64,000 nt of DNA. It comes from Glycine soja (Eukaryota; Streptophyta; Magnoliopsida; Fabales; Fabaceae). The notes below the pieces were generated by a model. It ran no database searches. It had not been told where the DNA came from and saw nothing but the letters and a program-made list of their open reading frames with translations. The first letter of the stretch is position 1, and every line of letters starts with the position of its first letter. Location: NCBI RefSeq assembly GCF_004193775.1, contig NC_041018.1:32261940-32325939 (forward strand). Reading direction: 5' to 3'. Below are positions 44,958 to 57,388 of this stretch, piece after piece. A program made the translations under genes and the position numbers.

Positions 44958-47400
44958 TGTAACATCCCACTTTTTGTAAAATTAATTACAAGGGTTTTTA
45001 ATTAAAATAAATGAGTTTTATTCAAATAAAATAGAGGTTTGGAATAAATAATAAATATGAGTTTTTAGAAAATAAAAAGAGAGTTTTAGAAAATAAGAGA
45101 GAGGTTTATTTATCTATTTATTATTTATTTAACAGAGAAAAAAGAGTGTTTTTATAATTAATGAAATAAACTAGAAAAATAAGAATAAGAATTGGGTCAC
45201 TAGATTTCTCACTATATAAAAGAGCTTTTAACCCTCATAGTAGTAGTTTTACACTATTTTTTATGTTCTCTGTTTCTTTCCTCTTACGCTTCAAACAAAA
45301 TCCTAACAAAACAACTGAAGGAGGAACCTTAGAGGGCATCGAAAACGCCACCATTGCAGCCAAAGAACTCTTGAGTGACTATGTTGAGGTAAGAAATGAG
45401 TTATTTTCACTTGGAGATTAGAATGAACATCTGTAGGAATCCCTAAAATATCAATTTTGGGTTATTTTAGTCTATTTTATGAAATTCAATTTTGTTCTTA
45501 TGCTTTTAATTGTGAATTAACTGTGTTTAACAAACCAATTAATGTCCTGATGCGAGATTGACGTGTTCTTGTGTTGAGTGTGAACCCTAGAAATTGAAAA
45601 TTTTCTAATTTGCGTGAATTGATGAAATTAAGTAAGGAGGGGTTTATTGTAAAGGAAAGTGGGTTCTCTTTCTTAGCGATATATAATTACACGTTAGTGG
45701 TTGATTATGGAATTATTTGAATCTTGATATATATTAATTATTCAGATTTTTAGTATGACGATTTCCTTACGTTATTAGTTAATGATCTATTTAGAAACAA
45801 ATCTATCTATGATTGTTATTTGTTGCTTTTATCACATCTTCGAAAACCATGAATGCCTTTTGTGGCTACTATACTTGAATGGTTTGGTTTTACTATATTC
45901 ATATGACATCAATTAGGTGTTAAAGAATTGGACAAATTTATTCTATTATATCACAATTGTTTTTAATTAGATTCAAATTGAAAACCCGTGTCATATTTCT
46001 CATTGAGGAGGACTATGGTGAAATTTCCTTTTGGATGGAAACCAATGTGAATTTAGAACTAAATTTTGTTTTTTTTTTTACTTTAGTTAATTTTGATGAT
46101 ATCACACATTAAGTTTATATATATTATATATAATAATAAATAATTAAAATAAATAAAGTTTATAAAACTAATACTTACTAGTAATAAATTTTAATGTAGT
46201 GTTAATTTAATTGTTGTAGATGCTCTTTTTAATTGAAAATGATATAGTTTGATTTAATATATACATGTTTTGTGTATATGACTCATGAGGCGTGATAACA
46301 TGTTTTGAGATTATGACATTGTGATTAACATTGTGTGTATGTGATAAATTGAGTATACGTTGTTGAATTGTGAGATACATGTGTACTAAGATGTTGTATG
46401 CATTGAGTTGTGGGCTATGAATTGTGCAATCACACAACTGTAAAACTCTTTAAGGGGAAATGAGTTAATGCACGACGATTTTTGTGATGGGCTCCATGTG
46501 GGACTCGATGAGTTAAAATGATCTTGAAAATAATTGAGATTTTGAAAAGAACTGAGTAGTTATGTGTATTTCTTAGTTTGTAGGTAGAGTATGCGTTAAA
46601 GTATTTTCTGGGTTGAACCTGAATCAAGAGGGAGAGGCTCGAACAAACTTCGTGGAGTCTTATTCTTGGGGGTAAATACACCCAGTTTGAGTGCTCCTTT
46701 AAGCTTGTAATGATCCCACATGGTTGGAGCATTCTCACAAAATAGCGTGATCCTGACTGGTCTCCCTATTATTTCACTTAGTGAGAATGACCTGACTTAC
46801 TCATCGTGTGTCCTGTCTTATCATGTACTCCTAAGTGTCTGACGAGGTTTTTCACTAAAAATGGTATCACATTGCATGTAGGCTTGAGTCTAGTATATCA
46901 GTTGCATAATGCCTATGTTTGATTTTCATTAAGTTACGAATAAAGACTTGGTGTTGTTTCTAAAGTGTGTGGACTTGAATGAGTGCGAACATTTGTGTAT
47001 GATTTTTGTGAAGTGATGATGATGTATATGTAAGTTTGGCCCTATATTGTTTACATGTCTGATATGCTCTAGTGCTTTATTTATATAGGAATGTGATAAC
47101 TCCTGGTGTGTGTTTGTGTTTGGGCTGAATGCCATGCTCTTTCAGGTGAGCCAGCTCACGGTGATTATCATGCTAGAGATGGAGAGGCATAGCCTTTCTT
47201 ATGGGAATGCTTTGATAGGATATGACATCGGAACATGGGTTTTGTTTGATTACGCATGATATTCTGAATATGACAGATGATCTTATTTTATTCCGCTATT
47301 TAATCTTTTCTTTTTCTTGTAAACTTGGATGACTTTATTTTGAGTCGGAGATATTTTAATTTCTTTTTATTTAAGATTTGATTTGGTAATATGAAACGAA
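44958..47400 (+). mobile_element. Long solo-LTR-like repeat, plus orientation (sister of 9787-12373)
   Basis: Starts TGTAACATCCC; TATA box CTATATAAAAG at about 45,213. Blocks matching the reverse complement of the 10-12 kb copy include the sequence around 46,400-46,520, GACGAGGTTTTTCACT near 46,840, TGATAGGATATGACAT near 47,214 and AAACTTGGATGACTTTATTT near 47,325. Internal minisatellite expansion and the 135-bp duplication of the sister copy are absent. The right end is not defined. Confidence 0.6.
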
Positions 47401-47621
47401 TATGGACCTTCTACCCACACAATTTAGTTTATGTTATTTGAGAATAATTTATTCATCGAGTGTTCTACAAGCTCAATAAATAGGATTTTCATATTCTAAT
47501 GGTTGAGTCATGTGTCTTGCAACACAAGCATCACAATCATCACACACAAACACAAGTTAAAGGGTAATAATGACTTTGTGCATACAATGGTAAATATAAC
47601 AAATGCCAACAATAATAGTAC

Positions 47622-47800
47622 TCCCTTTGTCTTTATATATAAGACATTTTTAATTAATTTATACTCTTTAAGAAATTTATTGACTAATTTAGTTAGTAAC
47701 CTTAAATTTGTCAATAATTTGTACTGTTACTCTAAAATCATCCTTAATATTTTAAAATTAACCATCTCTTTAAGAAACACTTAATGAAATTGAGATCAAT
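47622..47800. mobile_element. MITE-like end (Stowaway/mariner style)
   Basis: ACTCCCTTTGTCTTTATATATAAGACATTTTT resembles in pattern the CTCCCTCCGT-type terminus of plant mariner MITEs. The opposite end is not visible, so it is partial or another family. Confidence 0.35.
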
Positions 47801-48444
47801 GTTTTTGAAAGGATGATAGTAAATATAAAAAATGGTAACTAAAAGAAAAAAAGTCAATACTTGACCATATAAAAAATTATTACGAAGCAAACAATATCTA
47901 GACAATTATCCATTCATATATTTTACTTTCAAAAGGCTATTTCTAGTTGAACAGTATAACAATTGTTAAAAAAAATATATAGAACCTTATAATAAAATTT
48001 AAATCACTTAAGATATCCTAAAAAGAATTATGATAAGAAAAACATTGTGTTTGTCTTGTCCCTTTCTTTTACAATCATCACCTCAAGTGCTATGTTAAAG
48101 CTTGACAAACACACAGAAGCAACTCATTCGCCAGCAAAATTGCATTAGCAAACATTTCTATCTGTTTAACTTCTGCAATCTCAACAATTTTGTGCCCTAA
48201 ACCTTCTAGTTTCTTAGTTAATTACCATTGAACCTGTAATGCATTTGTTGGAAAATTAACATAGAATTTGAACATCTTTAAAAGGCCTTTAATCACAATA
48301 CCATTCAATTGTAGGGTTTCAAAAGGTCATCCATCTTCAAACGACTCCTATTTAGATAACAAAAAAATTATTAGGCATCTTGAGCAAAGAGCTATAAAAA
48401 TGAGCGAAAGAAAGAAACTTTATTATGTTTTTTCCAATATTATA

Positions 48445-49099
48445 TGTTAGAAAAATAAAATAAAAATGAAGGAAAATAAATACGAAGAAAATGCATAGTC
48501 TTGAATTAAATAACAAAATAACAATAGCAAAATAAATTTAATTGACAACACATGAATAATGTATTATAACATACAATAAGCACAAGAAAAAAAATTAGGG
48601 GAAGAAAGATATAGCCTGGGTTGAAGCGCGTAAACGCTATCCTTAGAGAGAAAACGCCCCCACTGCACGGGTAAGAAATTCTGATTGCGCTCCTCTCCCA
48701 AGATACGACAACCCGTTGGTTCCGATCGTGTGCAGCGAAAGGATCCCCGAACCTTATGAACACCAATGCTCTTACTCTCAAGAAATAAATTATTTTATAA
48801 GAGAAGAAAGAGAAAATTTTGGGAGAAAGGGATGGGACTATAACTCTGTCGGTATTCTCTCTCTAGAGAGGAAGAAAGATATATATAAGAATTTATGCAA
48901 CAACAGAATAATATGACCGTTGAAAAATATGACCATTAGATAACAACTTAGAGGTATCAAAACAACCTTAACAAATTGTTGACTCATTAAAACAAAATCT
49001 TAAGAATATCTAAAATAAATATTTTATTTTATAAAATAGAATTAATATAATTAATATATATTTATAAATTTTAAATTAAAACACAAATATTTACCAACA
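48445..49099 (-). repeat. 3' LTR of copia X
   Basis: 655 bp, TGTTAG...CCAACA in plus orientation (minus: TGTTGGTAAATATTTG ... TTTCTAACA). A TATA-like TTATATATAT on the minus strand is near 48,880. Confidence 0.88.
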
Positions 49100-49599
49100 T
49101 TCCCCCACATAATTTAAAATTTTAAAATATGTTTTCTAAAAGATAATTTGTATAAAAACATGAGAGAAAGAGCATGTGATATTGTATTTCGGTATAAGGA
49201 ACCTTCCGGGTTTGAGCCTTATACCTAGTGTTTATGAACTTCCATCCGAGAAAAATGTAGTGACTTGATTGTCTTGAACTACATATTCTTTAACCGAACT
49301 TTAGTACACAACCCCTACAATATTGGCGTTCAATTAGGTTCTAATCAGTGGTAGCGCGTTACACGGCCTTGCGCTTGTATCTTGTTTCGTGAGTGTCACT
49401 TAGAGATTATCCCATATCTCACTTGGCGGCCCCACCACCACACTCACTAGGTGAATCCTCAAAGAGTGGGTTGTGACCCCCACCCCTACAATAATTGTCA
49501 TCGGATTCATTAAGAGATATTTTTTTTTACCAAAAATACACATATATAAATACCTCAACCTTAATATTGCCACAATTTATAATACACATCGCCATAGGA

Positions 49600-50110
49600 A
49601 TAAAAAACGGAACAACTCCGCCAAATTTCATTTTGGTGTACTTTAGTCAACAAACAATTTCGTTGTTACCCGTTGAACTCCATTCATGGGATCACCAATC
49701 ACACGGAGACGGGTGTCCATTGTTGTAACTAAATAATGGGCTTTAATCTCATTCCCATCGACGACTCAAATACTTGTTGACATGTCAACCTTTTTGTAAG
49801 CGGATCCGTAATATTATTTTCTGACCTGACAAAGTCAAGAGAAATGACACCATGAGAAATCAAATTTCTTATAGACTTATGTCTCATTCTTAAGTGTCTT
49901 CTTTTTCATTAAAATTTTTCTTGTCACTTTAGATATAGCAATTTGACTATCACAATCCATTGGAATTTGAGGTATACGCTTATTTAACAATGACAAATCG
50001 CATAATACATTTTTAAGAAATTCAGCCTCATTAGTAGCAGTATTTACAGCAATAATTTTTGCTTTCATGTGAAATAATAATTTGTCTAGTAGATTTTCAT
50101 GATACTGCAC
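49600..50110 (-). pseudogene. Copia X RNase H region
   Basis: The minus strand reads NTATNEAEFLKNVLCDLSLL, IPMDCDSQIAISK, then SENNITDPLTKRLT and SSMGMRLKPI near 49,740-49,830. This is the RNase H end of a copia polyprotein (normally EAE, CDSQAAI, NVADPLTK). Stops and frame breaks between pieces. Confidence 0.75.
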
Positions 50111-50339
50111 AACCAGCTAAAAAGCAAAGACATAACCACTTGTCAATTTTATTTCATCAAAATCAGAACTTCAATTTTGTATCACTAAATCCCTCAATTA
50201 CTTTCCAATCTACCAACTGCATGTGCAATATCAGACAGGCCTAGAAAAGTTTGTCAAATGCAACAAAGAATCGATACTTTGAGAATATTTATGTGAAGAA
50301 ATTCATTTACTCAAATTTTTCTTTAACTTGATGGATGAG

Positions 50340-51160
50340 TCATAAGGAGTAAAAACATGTTTCACATCAAAATGATTAAACTTCTTTAATATATAGCTTT
50401 TTAACATAATAAGATTGGATAAAAAATCATACCATCATTTTTCTCTATAAGCTTAATACCCAAAATCACATCTACACAACCAAGGTCTTTCATATCAAAA
50501 TTTCTAGACAAGAAAAACTTCACATCATTTATGAAATTCATTTACTACCAAATATCAAAATGTTGTCCAGATACAAACATAAAATGACACGTTCATTATT
50601 ATTAAATTGTTTCACATACACACATTTATCACTATCATTAATTTGAAAATCATACAAAAGAATAACTTAATCAAACTTTTGTGTCAATGCTTTGGAGCTT
50701 GTTTCAAACCATACAAAGATTTAACAATTTATTTTTCAAGAAAAAATATTTTCAAAGAAAGTCACATCTCTAAACTCCATAATAGTACCATTAGAAATTT
50801 CAGATACTTCTGAATTAATAACTAAGGATGTATAAGTAGTATTATGTAAAAAATATCCAACAAAATATAATTAATATTTTTTTTCAATTTTCTTTTTCTT
50901 ATTAATAGGGATATTAACCTTTACTAGACACCCCCACTCTTTAAGATATTTCAGATTTGGTTCTCTTTTTCTCCATAGCTCATAAAGATTTTTTTTTGTT
51001 TATAAGGTACTCTTTTAAGAATACGACATGCAAAATATAAAGTTTCACCAAAGTGTTTATTTTATTATTTTTGTATGTTATATTTTCACAGGCTTATCTT
51101 TTATCAATGAGTTATAAATAAAGAGACAATCAGTCAACATATAGCAACAAAATACTTGTA
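50340..51160 (-). pseudogene. Copia X integrase tail and reverse transcriptase remnants
   Basis: Minus-strand order: TLYFACRILKRVPYK and KREPNLKYLKEWGCLVKVN (integrase C-terminal region, about 51,130-50,880), VINSEVSEISNGTIMEFRDV, FFENIFS; then an abrupt join to RT with SLYGLKQAP-like sequence near 50,700, ILCLYLDNILIFGS near 50,580 (the usual YVDDM motif reads YLDN) and NFDMKDLGCVDVILGIKL near 50,500. The first RT motifs are deleted. Many stops. Confidence 0.75.
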
Positions 51161-51239
51161 GTAGTAATAATAACGTTAAACAATAAAAATTAAAAACCAA
51201 ACAACAAATGTCGTGATTTTAAAGACTTGTGTTCAAGGA

Positions 51240-51618
51240 TCATTTGACCAAGTAAAAGATAGTTTTCTAATCATATAGGAATGAAATTAGAAGTATGCTT
51301 TTAGTTTTTCACATAAACTAATTCTAAAAGCATTTTCTCTTCAAAACCATCATTAATAAAGAAAATATATTTTAAATTTCAAATTATAAGAAAATATTTT
51401 TCAACAATCTCTCACTAATGTAAAATTTAAGGAAATGAAATAATATAATAAAACATTTTTAATAAAGCATAATACATTGTGTCTTCATCCATTAATTTTT
51501 CAGACTTACTAAAAGGGGAGTCAATCATATTCATGAAAGATATTTTGGTAAAATAAAATGCTACTGCAGAAAAGACTATGTAAGAAGAAAATGATAACTA
51601 AGTTTTTCTCTCTAAGAC
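51240..51618 (-). other. Copia X leader, homologous to copia Y leader
   Basis: Aligns along its length with 61,069-61,450 read on the plus strand, including AGTGAGAGATTGTTGAAAAA, which matches AGTGGGAGATTGTTGGAAAA of Y. Confidence 0.8.
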
Positions 51619-52729
51619 TGTTAGAAAAATAAAATAAAAATGATGGAAAATAAATACGAAGAAGATGCATAGTCTTGAATTAAATAACAAAATAACAGTA
51701 GCAAAATAAATTTAATTGAACACATGAATAATGCATTATAACATACAATAAGCACAAGAAAAAAAATTAGGGGAAGAAAGATATAGCCTGGGTTGAAGCG
51801 CGTAAACGCTATCCTTAGAGAGAAAACGCCCCCACTGCACGGGTAAGAAATTTTGATTGCGCTCTTCTCCCAAGATACGATAACCTGTTGGTTCTGATCG
51901 TGTGCAGCGAAAGGATCCCCGAACCTTATGAACATCAATGTTCTTACTCTCAAGAAATAAATTATTTTATAAGAGAAGAAATAGAAAATTTTGGGAGAAA
52001 GGGATGGGACTGTAGCTCTGTCGGTATTCTCTCTAGAGAGGAAGAAGAAATATATATATATATATAAGCATTTATGCAACAACAGAATAATATGACCGTT
52101 GAAAAATATGACCGTTAGATAACAACTTAGAGGTATCAAAACAACCTTAACAAATTGTTGCGCTTCTTTGATTCGAAAGTCAGAACTCTTGGCCTCTGGA
52201 TTTTCTCTTAGAACAGCCTTCACTCATTACGGTACAGGCTCATTCCATTCTGGAATAGCTGGTAAGTAGAAAGGTTTTACAATTACCGTACTCTTATAGA
52301 ACTACTACCTTACTAGTATTGTCCACAATAACCACACGCCGGTTATAAATGATATGGCAATCATCGCCAGGACCTATAGAATGGATCTGATTTCCCTTCT
52401 AAGGGAGAGATGAAAATGGATTGATCCTTCTTTGAGTCCCATGTTGTTCGTTTAGTCTAGACTGCTTTGTATAGCTTAGCTTCTCCTCTGCTTAGCGGCT
52501 GTTAGCTTCGGAGGCAAAACCCTTTATTCAAGTAGAGTGTAGAGTCAAAGAAAGACATTGAATTTTGTTGGTTTCACAAATCCAATCTTTGACTCTGGTT
52601 TTCCCCTCTTGACTCATTAAAACAAAATCTTAAGAATATCTAAAATAAATATTTTATTTTATAAAATAGAATTAATATAATTAATATATATTTATAAATT
52701 TTAAATTAAAATACAAATATTTACCAACA
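51619..52729 (-). repeat. 5' LTR of copia X, carrying a foreign insert
   Basis: Same sequence as 48,445-49,099 but interrupted between CAAATTGTTG (ends 52,160) and TTGACTCATT (starts 52,609). Confidence 0.88.
52161..52608. other. Foreign insert, possible mitochondrial DNA (NUMT)
   Basis: About 448 bp absent from the other LTR, with TTG on both sides. It is visibly less AT-rich than its surroundings and contains mixed-complexity sequence such as CTCTGCTTAGCGGCTGTTAG and ACACGCCGGTTATAAATGAT, a texture I associate with plant mitochondrial intergenic DNA. No gene is recognised. It has no inverted ends or poly-A, so it is not an obvious transposon. Confidence 0.5.
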
Positions 52730-53007
52730 TTATATTCTCTTAATTAAGTGTCTATGTCTCAATTAATCAACTTTCCTATAATTGCTTCTTGGCTCAAGCA
52801 AATTTTGTGCTCTTTCTATTATTTTTCCACAAAAAAGAAGAAATATAATTAACTATCACTAGTAAAATTTCGAGTAATGTATGTGATAAATAGGGTTAGA
52901 AAAATGTCAAAGGATAATATTGCACGTAACATCATCTTGTTATGCTTGTTTACCTTTTTTTTTATCAATGAAGAAAACAAGAAACAAACAACCCAAAGGA
53001 AAAACTA

Positions 53008-53162
53008 AGAACGAATGTAAACTTGACCCACTGCACCTGCAAAAACAGAAAGTTGCAGATGCTGGAGACAGCTATTCCAAGTTGTGAAAGGATCTGAATT
53101 GGCAGAGCCATGCTTTGCAAGCCAATATGCGCATTGATTTGCTTCTCTTAAGATGTGCCTTT
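53008..53162 (-). pseudogene. LINE/RVT_3-type RNase H C-terminal fragment
   Basis: The minus strand reads HILREANQCAYWLAKHGSAN, then a stretch to VGQVYIRS and a stop. R-E-A/G-N-x-x-A-x-x-L-A-K is the C-terminal motif of the plant reverse-transcriptase-like RNase H domain found in LINEs and related proteins. Nothing else of the domain is nearby. Confidence 0.55.
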
Positions 53163-56100
53163 AGCTTTAATTGATTAAATAATTAGTTGTAAGTTCACAT
53201 AGATTAATTTGAACACGGAAAATCTATATATATTATGGAAATATCTTTATGACAGCATTGCAAAAGAAATGAAGCCTAAATTAACTCATATTATATTATA
53301 AGAGTACCTGTAGAGCCTCATTAAATTTAGCAACACTAAAGTTAATATATTAATCCATTTAATATTTAAATGAAATAATGTAAAACAACATATTATTATC
53401 ACAGCAAATTTAACTCACTTGTACAATCACCATCAAAAACCATCATGCAAACCTGAACAAACAATAGAAACACATTTAAAAGAATTACAAGTTGATGATT
53501 GAAATACCTTTGATAGCATTACTAGAGGAATTTATGTAGGCTAAAATAGAATAATAAAATTTTGGTCTCTTATTTTTTATTTTTTTTCAATTTGGTTCCT
53601 TAAGCATAAAAAGTTAAATTTCTTATATATATTTTTTTCTTCCTTTCACCAATATATTATTTGGGCCATTTGGAGATGAATTTTGAAGCAAGTATTGAAG
53701 TTTATATTTGCAATTTTATTTAAAGAATAAAATTATATGCTACTTTCTCACTCTGATGCACCCTCCCACATCCAGTCCTTCATTTTAATAATACGGTTCA
53801 AAAATATTTTCCACCGTGCAAGACCTATTCCACTCTCCCATTTTAGTCGTGGTCCACTTATAGTGTATCTGTTATTTAGCATTTTAAATTTGACACTAAT
53901 GACATTAATTTTGGATGATTGGCATCTCACATATCATCAAATTGACTAAGTTGGTGAGATATAAACTAACAAATTGATCATATTGATCTAACATAAGTAT
54001 TTTATCGAACCAAAGTAAAAAAAATTTAAACTTAAGAGACTAAATTGAAACAAAAAATATTGATAAGAACAAAACTTTTATTTTGACCTTTTATATATCA
54101 CTTAACTTTTGGAGTGATCGAGTTGGTTAACTGAAAAAAAATAAGAAAAAATACGATATATTCATGTTCAATAAATTTTATATATTTTTAAAATAATAAT
54201 ATGGAAAAGAGTAAAAATATAAATTTATTATTTAATTATTTCATCATACTAAACTTTATTATTTCCACTTTCTTATTTTTGGTAATATGACTTTATACAG
54301 AGTAGCACTTTAGAACGTGCAATGGACAAAATTTAAATTAAATTTTATTTTTCAATTATATTTTGAAATTAAATAGTGACATTAAATATACTTTACCAAT
54401 AAGTATTTTTTTAAGAATAATTCAAAAAAATTAAAAAACATTTATATAGAAATATAAGAAATTTAATATATTAGTTTTATGTTTAATAACTAATGTTCAA
54501 ATTAAAATAAAATTAAATATATAGTTTTCGAAAGTGATACCCTGTTAATTTCATTCTTAAAGGGTTACATGCATATAATCATTCAGCAAAAAAAAAATAC
54601 ATGCATATAATATAAGTATTTTCCAATTTCATGTTAAATTCGTCTTTATATATTAACTTAATCAATGAATTTATTGACCTCATAACATTTTAGTCTTTAT
54701 TTTTTTTTAAGGAATAATTTGGTTTAAGGAATAATTTGGTCTATATTATTAAAAGGTTACATGCATATGATTTGATTTTTTGAATTTTTCAATTTCATGT
54801 TAAATGGTCTTTTTGTATTAATTTAGTCAACGAATTTATTAACTTCTTAACAATTTTTTCTTTTAAATTTTCAACTTTATAATAATTTCATTGTTATATA
54901 TAATATATTTTTTCATTGACAAATAATTTAATTATGAAATTGATAGATTTAGAAATAACTTATTCATATACTATAAAATTAAATTCATAAATTTATACAT
55001 ACAAAATTAAATACATAGCTTGAAGACAACTCTCAATTAAACATTTTCAACACTTTCTCTTTTCACTTTTGTAAGTATATATATATATATATAGTTAACC
55101 AAGAAAATATTTCTCTCAATCTTTTAAAAATACAACATTTTTTAAGGAATAAATACAATGAAGACTTTTCAATCACTAAAATTAATTTGCATTTAAAAAA
55201 TTAATGTTGGAAATAGAATGCGTTAGTTATGATGAACATTACCAACAAAGATTGATCATACTGTTCATAAAGACTATTTCATACGAATACTTATCTTATG
55301 TGTATTCACGTTATTGTTAAAAATTAATCATTACTGTTGATAGAAACTATTTCATACGAATACTGTTGTGATAAAAAAAAGTGATGATAATCCATTAACT
55401 AAGTATTAAATGTGCCGTAATAAAAAATCTTCAAGTATAAAAATACATTAAATAATTAAATGTTAGAAATAGAACACATTAACTATAGACCATTAAATAA
55501 CAAAATGTAGATTATGATAATTCTCCTTTAAGCATTAAAAAAACTACTTAAACATACTACTATAAAAGTGTTACAACACACCTTCAAATATATTAGTATT
55601 CTATTTAATTGAGCCCCTTCCCTCGGTAATTTTCTCATGTATATAAATTATAATTTTAAGCTAGTTAAAGTACAATTGTGTAATTATTTATGTTATTATT
55701 ATAATACTTATATTAATGATTAATGTTAGTTGGTGTAAAATTAATTATTTTTTATTATTACAAATGAAGAAATTTCTTATCCTTTAATAAGTTTTTGGAT
55801 TTATTCGTGTCCACACAAGTTGATTCACACATTTTGATAATTAATAAGTTTCAACTAATAAAATAAAATAAAATATATTTAAAAGAGTGTACATTTAATA
55901 TTTTTTTAGTAATTATGAAAATTTAATTTTAATTCTAATTGAGGATAAATATAGCACTTTTTTTCCCCTATTAACAATTATTACCGAGTTTAGGGGAGGC
56001 AAACCGCACGTAGTAAGTACCCCTTTTCCATCCAATTCGACCACTGTGCAATCACTACAGAAACCATTTCCAACTCCCCCATCATCACCGTCCATCTCAC

Positions 56101-57237
56101 TCACAACCGATCCACACCGTTCGTTCAGTACCCCCACATGCGCGGTAACAAAGAAATACTCGAAAAGGAAAATGATGGATGGATAATAAAGTTAAGACGC
56201 TGGTAATACATTCTCAATTATGAATTTAAAATTTATCAAAAACTATAAAATTTAATTATACTTTATTAAATAATGAATAAGATTCACAAAATTTTTAATA
56301 ATTTTAAATAGAAAAAAGTAATGTAATTTTTTTTACATAATTATTCAATCACAACTCATTATGCATGATAAATTTATTGATTATTTTAAAATATATAAAT
56401 CTGATAAAAAGATATGTACTAATAATATAAAAGAATTTATATATTTATTCAATCATAATTTATTATGTATTATGTATGATAAATTTATTGACTTTTTTAA
56501 AATAATTATTTTAAAATAATTTAAATAATGATTTATGATTAAAAAATAATATAAAATTGTTGCTTTAGATTATACATAAATATTAAAATAAAATTTAGTT
56601 AATAATAAAAATATACTTTTTGAAAAAATTAGTAATAACATACTAGTAGTATTCATTTAACAGAAAAAGATATATATACATTTGACATTTATCATTTAAT
56701 TACAAATAATTTTATACAATAAATTTATTGATTTTGATCATGTTTACTTTAGAAATTACATTAAACTGATTTCTATTTAGTTTACTGTATAAAATATTTT
56801 TTGAAAAGTGCTGGTAACATTTTTTATAATAAATCTAGCAATATTATTTTGAATACATGTTCTGTAATTAAGAAAATTTTATTGAGAATCATAAATTTTA
56901 TGAATCTCTTTTATTATTTAAAGATTATTTTTTTAATTTTATATTTTTAATAAATTTTAATCAATTATAAATATTAAAAAAATGTGTTAAAAACTGTAAC
57001 TATCATACATTATTTAATTATTATTGATCTGTATATTTATTATAAGTGATACAATTCATAGTTTCAAATACATTATTTAATTATTATTGACTTATATTTA
57101 TTAAAAAAACAAGATAAAAACCCATAGTTTTAATACATTCTTTAATTTAGTAATCCATATTTATTTATGATAAAATCCACAGTTTTAAATGCATTCTTTA
57201 GTTTATTACTATTGGGCAACATTAAATTAAATGTTAA
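53163..57237. other. Long AT-rich gene-free stretch
   Basis: No gene supported. Two diverged copies of a 130-170 bp block (GGTTACATGCATAT..., TTTCAATTTCATGTTAAAT, GAATTTATT) lie at about 54,562-54,700 and 54,755-54,880. A CATACGAATACT block repeats at about 55,275 and 55,355. A TATATATATA run is at 55,077-55,093. The small minus-strand frame at 55,913-56,137 has no recognisable domain. Confidence 0.6.
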
Positions 57238-57305
57238 ATGATAAAAATAAATAAATTCATTATTGCCGCTTCACATTTTATAAGCCCTCCTCCTTTTCTT
57301 TCACT

Positions 57306-57316
57306 AATTATAAAAA
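57306..57316 (+). promoter_or_regulatory. Possible TATA box of the selenoprotein-H-like gene
   Basis: AATTATAAAAA, about 75 bp before the ATG at 57,389. The stretch between is pyrimidine-rich (TTTTCTCTCTTTTCC), typical of a plant 5' UTR. Confidence 0.4.
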
Positions 57317-57388
57317 TGTTCCTCTCTGACACAACGAGCGCTTCGCAAAATTACAATTTTCTCTCTTTTCCATTTCTCATTTCCAAAA

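Larger units (their letters stand above)
48445..52729 (-). mobile_element. Ty1/copia retrotransposon X, defective
   Basis: A full-length but decayed element in minus orientation: 5' LTR 51,619-52,729, internal region 49,100-51,618, 3' LTR 48,445-49,099. Target duplication TTATA at 48,440-48,444 and 52,730-52,734. On the minus strand a polypurine tract (GTGGGGGAA) directly precedes the 3' LTR TG. By eye the LTRs differ at about 18 of 655 positions (near 3%). gag is absent. The pol pieces carry many stops and a deletion between integrase and RT. A relative (Y) lies at 60,298-63,004. Confidence 0.88.

Noticed and set aside
51621..52223. 200-codon minus-strand ORF
   Set aside because: It runs from the foreign insert into the copia LTR; no domain. 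LTRs of this family do not code.
55913..56137. 74-codon minus-strand ORF
   Set aside because: Less AT-rich than the flanks but no recognisable motif, splice context or homologue that I can name.
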